Part shown: positions 50,682 to 63,016 of the stretch, in pieces | Numbering within the stretch: position 1 is the stretch's first letter | Layout of the letters: the number at the start of each line of letters is the position of its first letter | Origin: Gordionus sp. m RMFG-2023 | Taxonomy: Eukaryota; Nematomorpha; Gordioida; Chordodea; Parachordodidae | Assembly (NCBI RefSeq): GCF_954871325.1 | Contig: NC_088776.1 | Coordinates: 44,038,569 to 44,102,568 of the forward strand | DNA length: 64,000 nt | Reading direction: 5' to 3' | Notes under the pieces: model-generated | The model's input: the letters and a program-made list of their open reading frames with translations, nothing else | Told to the model about the DNA's origin: nothing | Database searches by the model: none | Made by a program: the position numbers and the translations under genes

Positions 50682-52810
50682 CAGGGTTGGGCAGTATCGC
50701 GGATATTTGTATCTAAGATACAAGATACAATATACTTTTGTATCTTGTATCTTTTTAAAAATTTTGGAAAGTATCTTGTATCCAGTATCTAAGATACATA
50801 TTATTTAAAAGTATTTGTATCTTAACCAACTTTGTATTCAAAAAGATACAGATACTTTAAAAAAAATTTATATTGGTTAATTTAAATAGTATTAAAATTT
50901 TAAATGATATTGTTTTAAGATTTAAATGAAAAATATAATCAAAATTTAGATATTTTAAGATAATTTTTGATATATGACGTTAGTCGTCATATAGCAATTT
51001 GCTAACAATTAGAACTACCATATTTGAATCGTTTTATATCTCTCTATTTTATGGAAGAAAATAGAATAATATATTTATCTTCGTCTTCAGATGATTCTTC
51101 AACCGAAAATTATAACAATAAATTTAAACTAAGCATACTTAATGGCAAATTTTTTGAAGTACTTCAAGATGATCATAATAAAGAAATTTATCGTGACTTT
51201 GGTATTGACGAAAAAGTTATAACAACTGTTACAGATAACGGCTCTAACTTTAAGAAAGCTTTCAAGGAGTTTGGATATTCTATGGAAGCTAATGACTTTG
51301 ACATCAATGATGATGAATGTATAGAATTCGAAATCATTGAAAGTATTATTTAATACTTCTTTAAAATTTATTATGATATTGTAAATTTAGTAAAAATTTT
51401 TATTCAAATAAAATTATTTATTTGTTTATTTAAGGGTCTAAAGAAGCCTCAATAACATTGCCTCAACACATTCGTTGTTTGTGCCATACGATAAGTCTAA
51501 TTGCCACAACAGATGTCGAGAAAGCTATTAAGGATTCTCCTAACATTTCTAAAATTCATCATCCTGCAATAGCTAAATGTCCTAAGCTATGGAATGCAAA
51601 TAATAGGCCTAAACTGCAGAATTTATCAAAGCAGTTGAAAACAATTAGTTACACCTTGTTGCCCTAGATGTATTAGTTTGTATGATAGTCTTCATAGTTT
51701 ATAAAAATTTAAAGGCGAACTTCCTAAATTACGTCAAAAACTAGAATTTCCTAAATTAAGAGATATTGAAATTCAATATTTAGAAGAATATTGCAATATA
51801 GTGGCCCCATTAGCTATAGCGATTGACAAAATACAGAGTGAAATAAACTGCTATTATGGAGAATCAGCTCCAATTTTAAATGTCGTTAAAAAAAATTACA
51901 AATTTAATTCAAACCATTCTACAATTTTGCAAACCATTAGCTATTGCCATAGAAAATTATTTAAATAAAAGATTTAAAAATATATATGATTTTGATAACA
52001 ATTTTAAAAGTGCATTTTTGGCAACTATTTCTCATTCCTATTTTAAAAATCGTTGAATTGATGGTGAAAAAGAAAAAAAATACCTTCAGGATTTGTTATT
52101 ACATGAAGTTTTAATTGTTTTTAAAAATAATATTGAAATTAATACTTCAACAAAATCTTCAATTGATGAAGATGATGATTACTTTTGCCTTAAAAGTACC
52201 ACATCCAATTCTAATAATTCAATAAATGATATTTAAATAGAGGTCCTAAATTATATGAAAGATGACAGACGGAGTATAAATATTAAATAGTTATAAATAT
52301 ATAAAAGAAATATTTATTAAATATAACACAATATTACCCTCCTCAGCCCCCGTTGAAAGATTATTTAGCTTTGCTAATATGGTTAATACTCCAAATCGTC
52401 AAAGATTGAACGATAAATCATTTGAAAAATTAATAATATAAAAAATAATGCTGATTTATGATGCTGATTTATTATTATTTACTAATTATATAATTATTAA
52501 ACTAAATATCGCATTATCTTTTATAATAAATTTGTTATTTTCACAATTTATTTTAAATATTTTTTTATAAATTTATATTATAGATAAGAAAATAAAGCTT
52601 TATACATTTTGATTTTGACTATTTAAAGTTTTTTAAAAAAGTATCTTGTATCTTAGATACTTTTTTTTTTAAAAAATACAAGTATCTTGTATCTTATATC
52701 TTATTGAAATTTTTCTAAAGCATCTAGTATCTTGTATCTTAAATACAAAATTTTATAAAGTATCTGTATCTGTATCCGAATACAATTTTCTGAAAATTTG
52801 CCCAACCCTG
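50682..52810 (+). mobile_element. hAT element with CAGGGTTGGGCA ends and TATCTTGTATC subterminal repeats
   Basis: The ends are CAGGGTTGGGCA and its inverse TGCCCAACCCTG. Flanking octamers AATATTAT (50674-50681) and GATATTAT (52811-52818) differ at one base. Both ends carry many copies of GTATCTTGTATC and AAGATAC (about 50700-50860, 52640-52770), the repeated subterminal motifs to which hAT transposases bind. The interior carries a near full-length but broken transposase on the plus strand. Confidence 0.88.
51024..52440 (+). pseudogene. hAT transposase, broken, core to C-terminus
   Basis: 51024-51353 ends with ITTVTDNGSNFKKAFKEFG, the second catalytic aspartate block. 51432-51667 encodes PQHIRCLCHTISLIATTDVE, the C/H-x-x-H block. 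Later frames include EEYCNIVAPLAIAIDKIQSE (about 51790) and the dimerisation core SSAPVERLFSFANMVNTPNR (about 52340-52400). Stops and frame changes near 51353, 51665 and beyond show it is inactive. No BED finger was recognised upstream of 51024. Confidence 0.85.
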
Positions 52811-52818
52811 GATATTAT

Positions 52819-55019
52819 GATATGAATATTAGTATAAGTTTTGACAATTGACATTCATCAAATTTTGAATAATATTTTTTAAAATGAGTATCGTGATTTT
52901 AATATATCTAATGATTATCTAGTTGTTATTCATTAGATATTACAAACTACTGTCATCAAGTGTCTAGGTAGAGAGAGTATAATGAAGATAAAATTGTCTT
53001 TAAAGATAAATTGGGGTGTTTTAATGATAAAAATTTTGAAATTATTAATTATACAATATTTTTTTATAATCATTTAATTATATATTTTTACACATGAATT
53101 ATACATATAATACTATCAATCATTAATTATATATAGGGGCGTCGCTAGCTTTTACAATCCCAGGGGGCTCAACTAAAAAATGCCTGCATTTGCCCGGCCT
53201 TCAGCAGGGTTTTATATTAATATATTATACTTTTTTAAAATTTACTAAATTATTCTGAATGTTATTTATTATATTTTGCATACAAAATAAACTAGCCTAT
53301 AAAAATAATATTTTTTAATAGAAAATATATTTATCACAGTATAAAATATTTTCGATTGTTGATATGAAATGATTTTGCGTCTAAAGAATAATAAATGATA
53401 AAAAAGGTTAATTAATTTATATATGCCTCAATTGATAATAGTTTGTGAAAACTACATAATATATTATAATTCTTAGCAACTTACATTGACAAAAGGTCAT
53501 GAAACTAATATAACTCCCTATTACCATTTTAGACAATGTTTTATAGAATGGACTAATAAGAAAAAATTTATAGACCTTACCAAATCTACAATTCTTGAAG
53601 AAGATAATATAAACGACCAATCCAAATCATAAAACTATATGGTGGTTAGAGCTTCCTCTTAGATAACATGATGGAAGCTATGTATGACATTAAATTTCTT
53701 AAAGATTATCTTCCTTTTTCAATGTTATATAAACGATTACACAATTGACCTATTGCTTATCTAAAATATGCGACCATATGCTCTTACTCTCAGCAGCTGT
53801 ATTAATAATCTCAAATTACATAGCCACACAAATAATAGATGCTGGTTAATTTGCAGTCCTATCCATGACACTCACGATGGTAACCCATCACAATTTATTC
53901 TGTTAGATAAATTGATACAACAAAAACATTAAAACCTTTAGAAGAAATTATGCAAATATATTGAAGCCTTGAGTTATTTACATGGCAAGGATGCCATATT
54001 AGAAATGAAACATTTCGTAACTACAAAATAAGAACCAGAGTGATATCATGAAAGCAAATAAGATTTTATATATTATTGTCGCACCATCTATAGTTGGTAT
54101 ATTTATATTATATCCAATTATAAAGATTTAACTCAAATCTATTTTTCGAAGAAGAAAAATATAGCTCCTAAAAACACGTAAAAAAGAGAAGAAAAGATAT
54201 CTAATTTATTACATCTATTGTGGGATGAATTATAATACGTTTAACTTTAATTATATTTTAAATAAATAGATGGCGTTAAATATTTATAAGCAAATTGTTA
54301 CTTATATTTATTATCAAAAGCATTTTATAGTAAAATTATAAAAATATTAACTGTAATATATTATATAACTGTCAGATACGTCTGTAAAAGTGACATTTAC
54401 CTAATATATAAAAAATTATATATAATAGAGGATTATATACAATATGTCTACATAACTTACTTTTTATAAATAAATCTCTTATACTTATTTGAATTTGGAC
54501 CTTGAAAATAATTTTAGGAACAGACATGATATTTAAATTTAAAAATCAATAATATAGTTGATTAGTGATTTTGAACTCGGCTAAAATATTAAATTATAAA
54601 TTTTCAATTAATAAATGATTATATTTATTAGGGTTATATAATAATTTAAATACGGTATGATGACTAAACACTGTCTTGCTAAACTGTCTTGCTAAACTGT
54701 CTTGCTAAAAAGAAATTAATAATAATCAATCATAATTTGATGATATAATATCTTAAAAAAAATTTTCATTTTTATTTTACATAAATCAATTTTTAATTAA
54801 TTAAAAAATTGATATTAAATATCAAATAATTTAAAATTCTATTTTTACTTAATATTATTGGAAAAAAAATATATTTACTAGCTTATTACAACTTAAATTT
54901 TATTTTTCAATTACAAATTTAACAAATTTATATCCATAAGAGGGCGTTAAACATAAATATAAAAATAAATTCTTAGGAAACCAGAATAAATATTGGATAG
55001 CGCTTTTTTTTGTATTTGG
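52819..55019. other. Intergenic, minor repeats only
   Basis: 53142-53190 (GGGGCGTCGCTAGC, then CCCAGGGGGCTCAA) resembles the hAT-like end at 37983. 53640-54110 has slightly more balanced composition and short frames but no recognisable protein. Confidence 0.45.
54671..54709 (+). repeat. Three 13-bp tandem units CTGTCTTGCTAAA
   Basis: Exact copies at 54671, 54684 and 54697. Confidence 0.95.
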
Positions 55020-55868
55020 GTGTAAATACATATGAAAAACCTAAAAAAAATTTAAAAATAGTGGTTTCTTTGAGATTTAATTAATGAGTAGGTTTAGAAT
55101 CGAAAAATAGTAGAAAGTTTGTAAGGAACTGCTGGCGTTATTGATCAAGATCTCTTCATTTTTGGTTTATACGTGTATATTTAGGTGTTAAACATTATCC
55201 TAAAAAATATTTTGAAAATATTATGATTTGACGGAATGCCGAGCTCACAACCGACCACTTACTAAATATTCGATAGACCAAATTTGGTAGTAATATTATT
55301 TGGAAAATGTTCATTTTTGGTTAATTTATCTATAAATACGTGCAAATTATTATCCAAAATATTTTATAAATATCGTGATTCGATAACCGATTTGAAACCG
55401 AAATACTGCGTTGCTGGCGCTCTCCATGGAAAATTCTTCATTTTATAAGTGAACAATAAGGTGTTAAGCATTATCTTAAATAATATTTTGAAAATATTAA
55501 GATTTGGCCGAATGGAGCGCTCAAAACCGACCACTTACTAAATATTCAATCTACCAAATTTGGTAGTAATATTATTTGGAAAACGTTCATTTTTGGTTAA
55601 TTTATCTGTAAATACGTGAAAATCATTATCCCAAAAAATATTTAAAAAATATGGTGATTTGACCGATAACCGATTTGAAACCGAAATACTGCGTTGCTGG
55701 CGCTCTCCATGGAAAATTCTTCATTTTTGGTTTATTAGTGAACAATAACATGTTAAGCATTATCCTAATTAATTTTTTGAAAATATTATGATTTGACCGA
55801 ATGGCGAGCTCAAAACCGACCACTTACTAAATATTCGATCTACCAAATTTGGTAATAATATTATTTGG
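55020..55868. repeat. Dimeric satellite, period about 280 bp
   Basis: CCGACCACTTACTAAATATT recurs at 55251, 55527 and 55816 (spacings 276 and 289). CTGCGTTGCTGGCGCTCTCC and TCATTTTTGGTT recur in step. Each period contains two related halves of about 140 bp, both with a CATTATCC-TATTTT-GATTTG pattern, so the unit is a diverged dimer. The 65-codon minus-strand frame here (55626-55823) is an artefact of the repeat. Confidence 0.85.
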
Positions 55869-56172
55869 AACCTTTTCTCTTTGAAAAAATATTTTTTTAA
55901 AAAAATTTACCATTTAATTTATATTTGTTAATTACTACGTAATCCAGTGCATACAGTATCTTTATACTTACTATCAATTTAGTTTTGAAAAAAACTTAAA
56001 AATTCCATTTTTTAAAAATTGTATTCAACGAAATATAATTTAATCAAAAATTTAATTTCTAAATTAACCCTTTAAAGCTCGACTTTTTAAAATTAAACTA
56101 AAAAAATTTTTTTATAAAAAATCATCATTAATATACACTAAGGATGTAAAATTTTATTTCGACTTTTTTTTT

Positions 56173-56620
56173 TCATAGTTTACAGGTAAAAAAAAAATCA
56201 CGATACAATTTGACATCATTGAGCGAATTGCATGTATAAAAAAATATATATGTATTTATTATGAAATGTTTTGAAACAATTTCTATTCTGGTTAGAGTAT
56301 AAATAAATTTCACATTTTTCACACTTAGTCCTTGAATATGCGCTAACACATAGTTCAAACCTTTTTCGAGTTTTGGACGCTTCTGGCTAATGCCCTATAT
56401 TATCGTATCTAACTTATGATATTACCTGAAATAACCTTGAACCTTTTTGTAATTTAGGAGTTTCATTTAAAGGTCTCCCTATTTTTCTTTTACTAATTTT
56501 ACCTGCCATTAATAAAGCAGTAACTGTATGAATATTAGTACCTTCATGAATATTATCAAGTTCTATGTGGAGTGCATTTGTAGGCGAATCGATGATTAAA
56601 ATTATCCTCATCATCATCAA
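56173..56620 (-). pseudogene. piggyBac transposase C-terminal scrap
   Basis: The minus strand reads KISKRKIGRPLNETPK, then (next frame) VRYDNIGHWPE-like code and KRCELCAHIQGLSVKNVKFI, ending in a decayed cysteine-rich tail. This order (GRP motif, RxDxxxHWP, C-x2-C) is that of piggyBac transposase C-termini. No TTAA-bounded ends were found nearby. Confidence 0.6.
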
Positions 56621-56890
56621 TATCTGTTATCGAAATATCACCTTCAATTATAATTATTTTATAAGACACTATAAAAATAAAATATATAAATTCAATGTTA
56701 ATAAAATAACTTATTAAATTCTCAATGATTTAATTTGGGATCATAATTATAAAAATATATTTAATTGTTTATATTTTTAATAATAATTTTAAAAATAAAT
56801 AACTTTAACTATTTTTATTCTTATAATTTGTTAACGCCTAGCTGGCACCTAAAGGGAATGAGGGGAATAATTTTATTTTTTTGGGATATA

Positions 56891-57066
56891 AAATTCATTG
56901 TTTTTTATTTAATTATATTTTTTACCAAGGCGGGGGGGGGGGGAGAGGGGGTATTTTTATTTTAATTTAAGATAAATAAAATTCATTTTTTTTTTAAAAT
57001 TATATTTTTTACCAAAACGGGGGGGGGGGGAGAGGGGGTATTTTTATTTTAATTTAAGAAAAAATT
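56891..57066 (+). repeat. Two 88-bp tandem copies containing G12 tracts
   Basis: AAATTCATT to AATTTAAGA repeats with a period of 88 bp. Each copy has a 12-G run (56932-56943, 57019-57030) followed by AGAGGGGG. Confidence 0.85.
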
Positions 57067-57260
57067 TACCATTTACTTTCTAAAATATTAATGGTTATAT
57101 TTATAATAATAATAATATAAGGAAAGTTACAATATTTATGTTATGTTATAAAATCAAAAAAAATAACGATTAAGGAAAGAAAAAAAAAGAATATTATATA
57201 CTATATCTATATTTCGTGAGACTGAGAAACAATTTATGATATTTATATCAATATTTAAAC

Positions 57261-57336
57261 CAGGGTTGGCACGTCGGTCAATTGATCAGTTAAATTCAGT
57301 CAATTGATCAAAGGAGTATTGTCCAGTCCGACCCTG
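57261..57336. repeat. Short palindromic element with CAGGGT ends
   Basis: CAGGGTTGGCACGTCGG at the left and CAGTCCGACCCTG at the right, with two GTCAATTGATCA words inside. 76 bp. It could be a minimal hAT-type MITE, but no target duplication is seen. Confidence 0.4.
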
Positions 57337-57732
57337 GTGGTGGTTAAGATCCAATGAATATCCTCTCATGTAGACGCTGGATTCGGCAAATAAAAGTCCA
57401 AACTTTTTTGTCACCTATGAGAACCAGGTTTACATTTTATTATTTTGACTAAAATATTAATCTTGTTGTTATTAAGAATTTACTCAAATCAAGTTGCTTA
57501 ACAAAGTTATATATATTTTATGCCTATGTTTTATGGCACATATTAGATAATCAAACTTTCATAAGGAATTTTACCTTGTTAATTCCCATCTTAAAACAAA
57601 TTGCAAGAAAATATAATTAATGTTTTATAGCTTTTGTACATTATAGAAATAATCAATATCATATAAAATTTTGAAAATTGAAAATCTATGAAACCATTTT
57701 ATATTTTTAGTGATGTAAAACATTATCCACTC

Positions 57733-57767
57733 TCCCGCTGTAAAAACCCGCCAGAATATTTCCCGCC
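57733..57767 (+). promoter_or_regulatory. Cluster of E2F-type sites at the CDC6 start
   Basis: TTTCCCGCC at 57759-57767 is a consensus E2F site, 14 bp before the CDC6 ATG. CCCGCC (57747-57752) and TCCCGC (57733-57738) are half-matches just upstream, in otherwise AT-rich sequence. CDC6 is a classic E2F target in animals, so G1/S control is likely; the link here is inference. Confidence 0.6.
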
Positions 57768-57781
57768 ACTTAAATTTTTAA

Positions 57782-59999
57782 ATGCAATCGCAGATAAATT
57801 TTTCAATTCGAAAAAGACCACATAATAAAGAAAATGTACATCTAAAAGGTAGTAATTTATATTTGAATATTTAATAAATACTATTAGATAAATTTTCAAG
57901 GAAGTATGTTAAATTAGATAATGTAAAAATAGATGGTTGTAAAATATTAGGTATATTAATATTTGGTTTTTAAAAAATCTAATTTATTATCCAGATACTA
58001 ACCTTATATTAAAAAATCAATATGCATTTTCAACTTCAATTCAGAATTTTAAAATCATTGAAAGAAATTTTGAAATAAAATATTTAACAGATTTTATAAA
58101 TGATCACCTAAAACACAGCTGCCCTGGCTCATTATATGTGTCAGGGCCACCAGGCACTGGAAAAACGATGTCAATTAACCACATATTAAATAATGTATTC
58201 CAAGTTAAATATTTGTATATAGTATAAATAGATTAATATTTTATAGAAGCATGATATTAATCGCATTATGATCAATTGCATGAGTTTAAATAAATATCAT
58301 GAGGTGTTTGACAAAATCTACAATATTTTGTCAAATGGTTTAAAATTACAAACATCAAATTTAACAAAAATTATAAATATTTTTAAAAGTCATTTTCAAT
58401 CAAATCCATCTAAAATGAAGTAAACTTCACACTATACTATCTTAAAATATTATTCCTTACTTTCCTCCTTAAATTCTAGCCTGATAATAATAGATGAAAT
58501 TGATCATTTGAAAACAAAGAAAAATGAAGTTTTGCTTAAAGTATTTGAACTGGCATCATTAAAGAACTCAAATATTATTATAATAGGTATATTATTTTAA
58601 TTATATATTTGATAATTAATTAAATTAGGCATCTCCAACACCTTAGATATGATTGATAGTATTCTCCCACAAATAAAATGTTTATCAATAACACCCCCAA
58701 ATATACTAAAATTTTTGCCATATACAGATAAGCAAATAATGTATATATTTCAAAACAGATTTTCACAAGTAAGCTTTTTTTTTAGTATTAAAATGTATAT
58801 TTTTATTTTATATTAAAAATTACAATAAGATAAATTTTTGATTATAAATAGTAAAAATATAAATAAACATATCTAAAAATTATATACCATATCTATATAA
58901 AATATATTTAAAAAAAAACTTTTGGGTAAGTTGGTGGGGGATTAATGACTCATTTATAAATATATTAGGTTGACAAATTTCAATCAATATTCTTATATTC
59001 TTTGCGGAAAGCAGAAACCCTCTTTTGACTTTTATTAAATGTAGCATGGACCATGTTTTTATTATTGAAGGGTTTAAGGTCAAAATGATCCAATGGTGTC
59101 TGAAACTACTGGAATGAACAATAAATTTTTAGATGGCTATATTTATTGGACTTTGTGTTTTCTCCCCTCATCATGGAGTTGGCAGAAATTGATTTGATAA
59201 TATTATTAATATTAAATTCAAAAATATTATTGTTAAGCCATATAAATTAATCAACTTTAAGCTCAACTTCACATCTGTTTAGCTAATTAAGTCTAATAAA
59301 AAGTTTTAACTTATTTTTATATTATCTTATTTAATGAGTAAAATTTATGCTCAATTATGTATAATTTAATTTAATTAAACAAAATATAATTAAGGCTAAT
59401 ATTGACCTAAATGAAAATTTATTTGAAACATCAGCTTTGGAATTTTGCAGTAAAAAGGTATCTGCTCTAAATGGAGATATAAGGATAGCATTAGATGCCT
59501 GTAGGTCAGTATAAATTATTTTTTATATATAAACAAAATTACATTCTGTACAGAAAAGCTCTTGAAAAATTTGATATAACACCTGCAAATATTTTAACCG
59601 AAAAATCAAATAATGCTCCTAAGCATTTTGTGAAAAAGGTAACCATGGATGAATTGAGCCAAATTTTGCCAAATAAAGACATAAACCTAACTCAATACAA
59701 ATGTAATTTATCTATAAACCAAAAAATATTATTGGCATCACTGATAAAGCTCATAAAAGGCAATAATGACAATCATGATGTTTTGATGAATAAGGTTTAT
59801 ATATTTTAAACAGTAGTTTATACATTTTTTTAAAAATATAATATAGGCTTACAAAAATTACACCATAATATGTGGCAAAAAGAAATTAACAAAAATGAGT
59901 TATCTCGATTTTTTAACTTCATGTGAATTATTAGAAGACCAAAAATTGCTCCAAATTACTAGATTATTCAATGGATTGACTAAAAAAGTTATATTCTAA
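57782..59999 (+). CDS. CDC6: CDC6 replication-licensing ATPase, complete, nine exons
   Basis: AAA+ ATPase that joins ORC and loads MCM2-7 at replication origins. Exons: 57782-57848, 57888-57950, 57995-58203, 58247-58419, 58480-58586, 58629-58768, 59395-59504, 59554-59794 and 59847-59999. Total 1263 nt, 420 residues plus stop; GT-AG throughout with closed phases. Residues 10-18 (RKRPHNKEN) give a basic patch and a KEN box (16-18), the APC/C-Cdh1 degron known in CDC6. Walker A GPPGTGKT is at 94-101, INCMSL follows as in CDC6, Walker B LIIIDEID at 172-179, sensor 1 region GISNTLD at 207-213, sensor 2 in GDIRIALDACR (Arg283). The C-terminal part reads NQKILLASLIKLI, typical of the winged helix. 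The pre-AAA region is far shorter than in vertebrates (560 residues in human). Introns are 39-60 bp except intron 6 (626 bp). Confidence 0.95.
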
Positions 60000-61638
60000 A
60001 CTATTTCTTATCCCAACTTTTTTTAACAATTTTAAATACAATATTCATATGCAAAGTGTCAAACCTTTTGATATATAGGTTTGGTTAAGTTTCCAGATAG
60101 AAAAAATATGAAGGTTTAGATTAGGTTCAGGCTAAGGAATAAATTCTATAAAGGTTCAGTTCAGGTTCAAAAACCTCTATTGTTATTTTTTTTATTGGAA
60201 TTTAAATTAAAAGTGATTGATTGGTATAAAAACTGCAGGAAAAAAATTAAAAATAAAAAACCTGAAATTATATATTATGTAAAAAATTTCTTTTAAAAAT
60301 TTACCTTAATATTTAATTGTTATAAATTTGTAGAGTTTTGAGTTTGAGACATTTTTCTGAACATGTAGAAATCTGAACTAAACTACTAACACATTTTTAC
60401 CTATTATTTTTAAAAAGGAAACATAAAATATTAAAAAATAAAACTTAAAATATCAGCCAGCCTGGATTATAAAATTTTTAAAATCTGGGCCAGTCTAAAA
60501 AATTTAAAAAAACCAGATTGGCCAATTTTTTCAAACTCTTCCACAAACTTTTTTTCCTGATTACCATTACCCATATATATACAGTACAGTGTTAAGATTT
60601 AATGGAAAATATTTTTATAAATAAAATTATTTAAAGTCAAATATTTTTATTTACAAATAAATTTTTAAAAATTATCAAATCTGCACAACACTGTAGTTCG
60701 ATTTTTAATAATATTTTATGATAAATATAAGGTAATAAAATACAAAAATAGTTTAAAGTTAATCCGAAGTTTTATTTTGTATATAATATTATAATTACAA
60801 AGGTATAATTAAAATAGTATTTAATATATCCATCCAAAATCTAAACTGTTGCTGTGATCGGATTAGCTATTGTTGCTAAAAGTAAGAGTTCAGATTACTC
60901 TTTCTTCCTTTCTAATATGTAAGAATATCGGTGTTTTTATTAATCGTTTGATGTTGTTAAATTTTTTTTATTGGTATATCAATTAATCGCTGTTTTGTAT
61001 TGTGACCTATTTGACTTTTTATTTTTCTTTAATAACGATTCAAAATCGTCATTAAGGGTGTGAATAATTATTTTGACTTTAATGGAAAGAAGTAAATTGC
61101 CTATCATTATACATTCATTATCAAGTGCTCTACCCTAGTTATTTTCTTCATCTGATAATAATATTTGATATCGGGGTTATACTTCCTTCTCCTATTGAGG
61201 AATTTAGTGAATTAGCGTTTTATAACTAGAAATCACCTAAAGTGCATATACTATTTTTTAAACAATTGCTAAAATTTTTATAAAATGAATTATTATCAGA
61301 TTATAGTAGTACATAGCATATTACATAAATATAATCGACTTTAAAATAATATCATGTATTTTTTTAAAATTATTTTATATTTATGAAATAAAAGCAGATA
61401 TAACCCATGTTATAAAGATTATAAAGTTTCAGTTTATTTGAATTTACATAAATAAATACAAATACACTTAAAAAGTATTTGAATAAAATAATAATACTTT
61501 TTTTAAAAAAATGTATTTTAAATATAAAACCTATAAAAAAAATTTTAAATACTTAAATACCCAGACAAAAACCATTTGCATAAATAAATACTTTGACGAA
61601 TATTCTAAGTGAGTTTTTTTATTACTACTATCATAAAA
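60000..61638. other. Intergenic, one short MITE
   Basis: 60585-60695 has TACAGTGTT at the left and, inverted, TACAGTGTTGTGCAGATTT at the right; it is a short copy of the element at 7553-7742. 60465-60535 has opposed CTGGGCCAG and GATTGGCC words. A plus-strand run near 60850 (AVIGLAIVAK) precedes a good donor GTAAGAG, but no partner exon was found. Confidence 0.45.
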
Positions 61639-61776
61639 GGTAAAAGAAAAAAATGCGAAAAATAACAACGCCACAATAAACTTAAAACAACTCGAAATAA
61701 GATGTCCTAGTTTAAAAGCTGTTTATCCTAGTCTAAACAGCATTAAGTATCAAAATTAAGTCTAACCAGGACATGT
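61639..61776 (+). repeat. Dispersed repeat with terminal hairpin, copy 2
   Basis: The arm (GCGAAAAATAACAACGCC, ACTTAAAACAA) and palindrome (ATGTCCTAGTTTAAAAG to TAACCAGGACAT) match the copy at 2337-2460. The loop is longer here. Confidence 0.65.
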
Positions 61777-63016
61777 TTTCTAACATATTGAAAATAGTAA
61801 ATAAATAAAAAAATATTTTGATTTTAAATACAAGTATATTCGCGTTAATACCCAACTCTGTTAGCTCCTTTAATATTGTTTTTATAAAGGTTCGGCGTAT
61901 TTCATTAAAAAAATATTAAATTGTATAGGTTGGGTTCGATGCTCTTTCACATGAGTTTTTTTCATTATGCAACTTAAAAATATTACTTATTAAAAAGAAT
62001 AAATTACAAATATCATATTTTAAAACCAATTTTATTTATATTTAATTGTAGATTCAGATTAAAGGTACAGTTAAAGATATCGAAAAAGGTCTTCAGGATC
62101 AAGGATTATTATCTAATATAATGCAATAAATTTATCTTATATTAATAGATTATATTTGATTTTGTAGAATTTTAATATACTCATTGTAAATAAGAATAAG
62201 AACTATTTATATATTATCAAGAATTTGAATAAAATATTTTATTCCTCATTGTAAAATTCCAGCAATACTTTGAGAATAAAATAACTATTTTTAAAAATTT
62301 GTAATTTTATTAAAAGAAATTCTAATGAAAATAGAATTATAAAAATATTTAAATCTTCATGATGAATTGATTTTTATTGCTTCACATTTACTCTATTTTT
62401 AATTTTATAGTCATGTTTAGGTATAAATATTATATAGATTTCAAATGGCAGATTTGGGGTGGGGTTTCTGTAGTAGTCACCTCATTTCGGGAAAATACAA
62501 TATTTTTTTTAAAACAACCTTATTTGTAGAAATAATGATTTTAAATATCTTCTCTAATTTAACATTAGATAAGCATGCATTTTATTAAGTTTAATATATG
62601 ATTTTTTTTAAAATTGCTTAAAAATTATATTCTATTTAACAATTATTATCTCTTTTCATTGTTATTTAACATAAAATTCCGTCCATATAACCACAAATGG
62701 AAGTTTAAAAGAGGATAAAATGTATTTGACTGAAAGCTATATATGCTCCCTAGTCATTGTCTTAGTATGTTAAAAAAATGTATATATATATAAGCCTCAA
62801 ATGTCAATCAGATGGATTGTAGACATCTGATTGGAGGAAAAAAATTATTATTTAATGTAAAAAATAATAATAATTATTATAATAATATATTTTTTTGAAA
62901 ATATATATTTTTGTAAAATTAATTCGTTGATAATTTTTTGTTAAATTTATAAAAAAATAAGAAATAATAATTATATAATTTTAGTTTTTATTTTGTAAAG
63001 ATTAATTCATTAAAAA
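61777..63016. other. Intergenic with a perfect 10-bp hairpin
   Basis: 62805-62833 folds as CAATCAGATG, a 9-base loop, CATCTGATTG. A short plus-strand frame at 62051-62131 (IQIKGTVKDIEKGLQDQG and on to a TAA) is preceded by TAATTGTAG, but no upstream exon was found. No other feature seen. Confidence 0.4.

Noticed and set aside
55626-55823. 65-codon minus-strand frame
   Set aside because: Lies within the dimeric satellite, and related runs occur in the other copies.
58880-59083. 67-codon minus-strand frame in CDC6 intron 6
   Set aside because: No recognisable motif. It may be a transposon scrap in a long intron, but this cannot be supported.
62051-62131. Possible terminal exon IQIKGTVKDIEKGLQDQG
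   Set aside because: It has an acceptor-like start and a stop, but no upstream exon joins in phase and no family is recognised.
62805-62833. Perfect hairpin considered as a primer-binding or packaging signal of the right-edge retroelement
   Set aside because: No LTR boundary was identified, so no role can be assigned.
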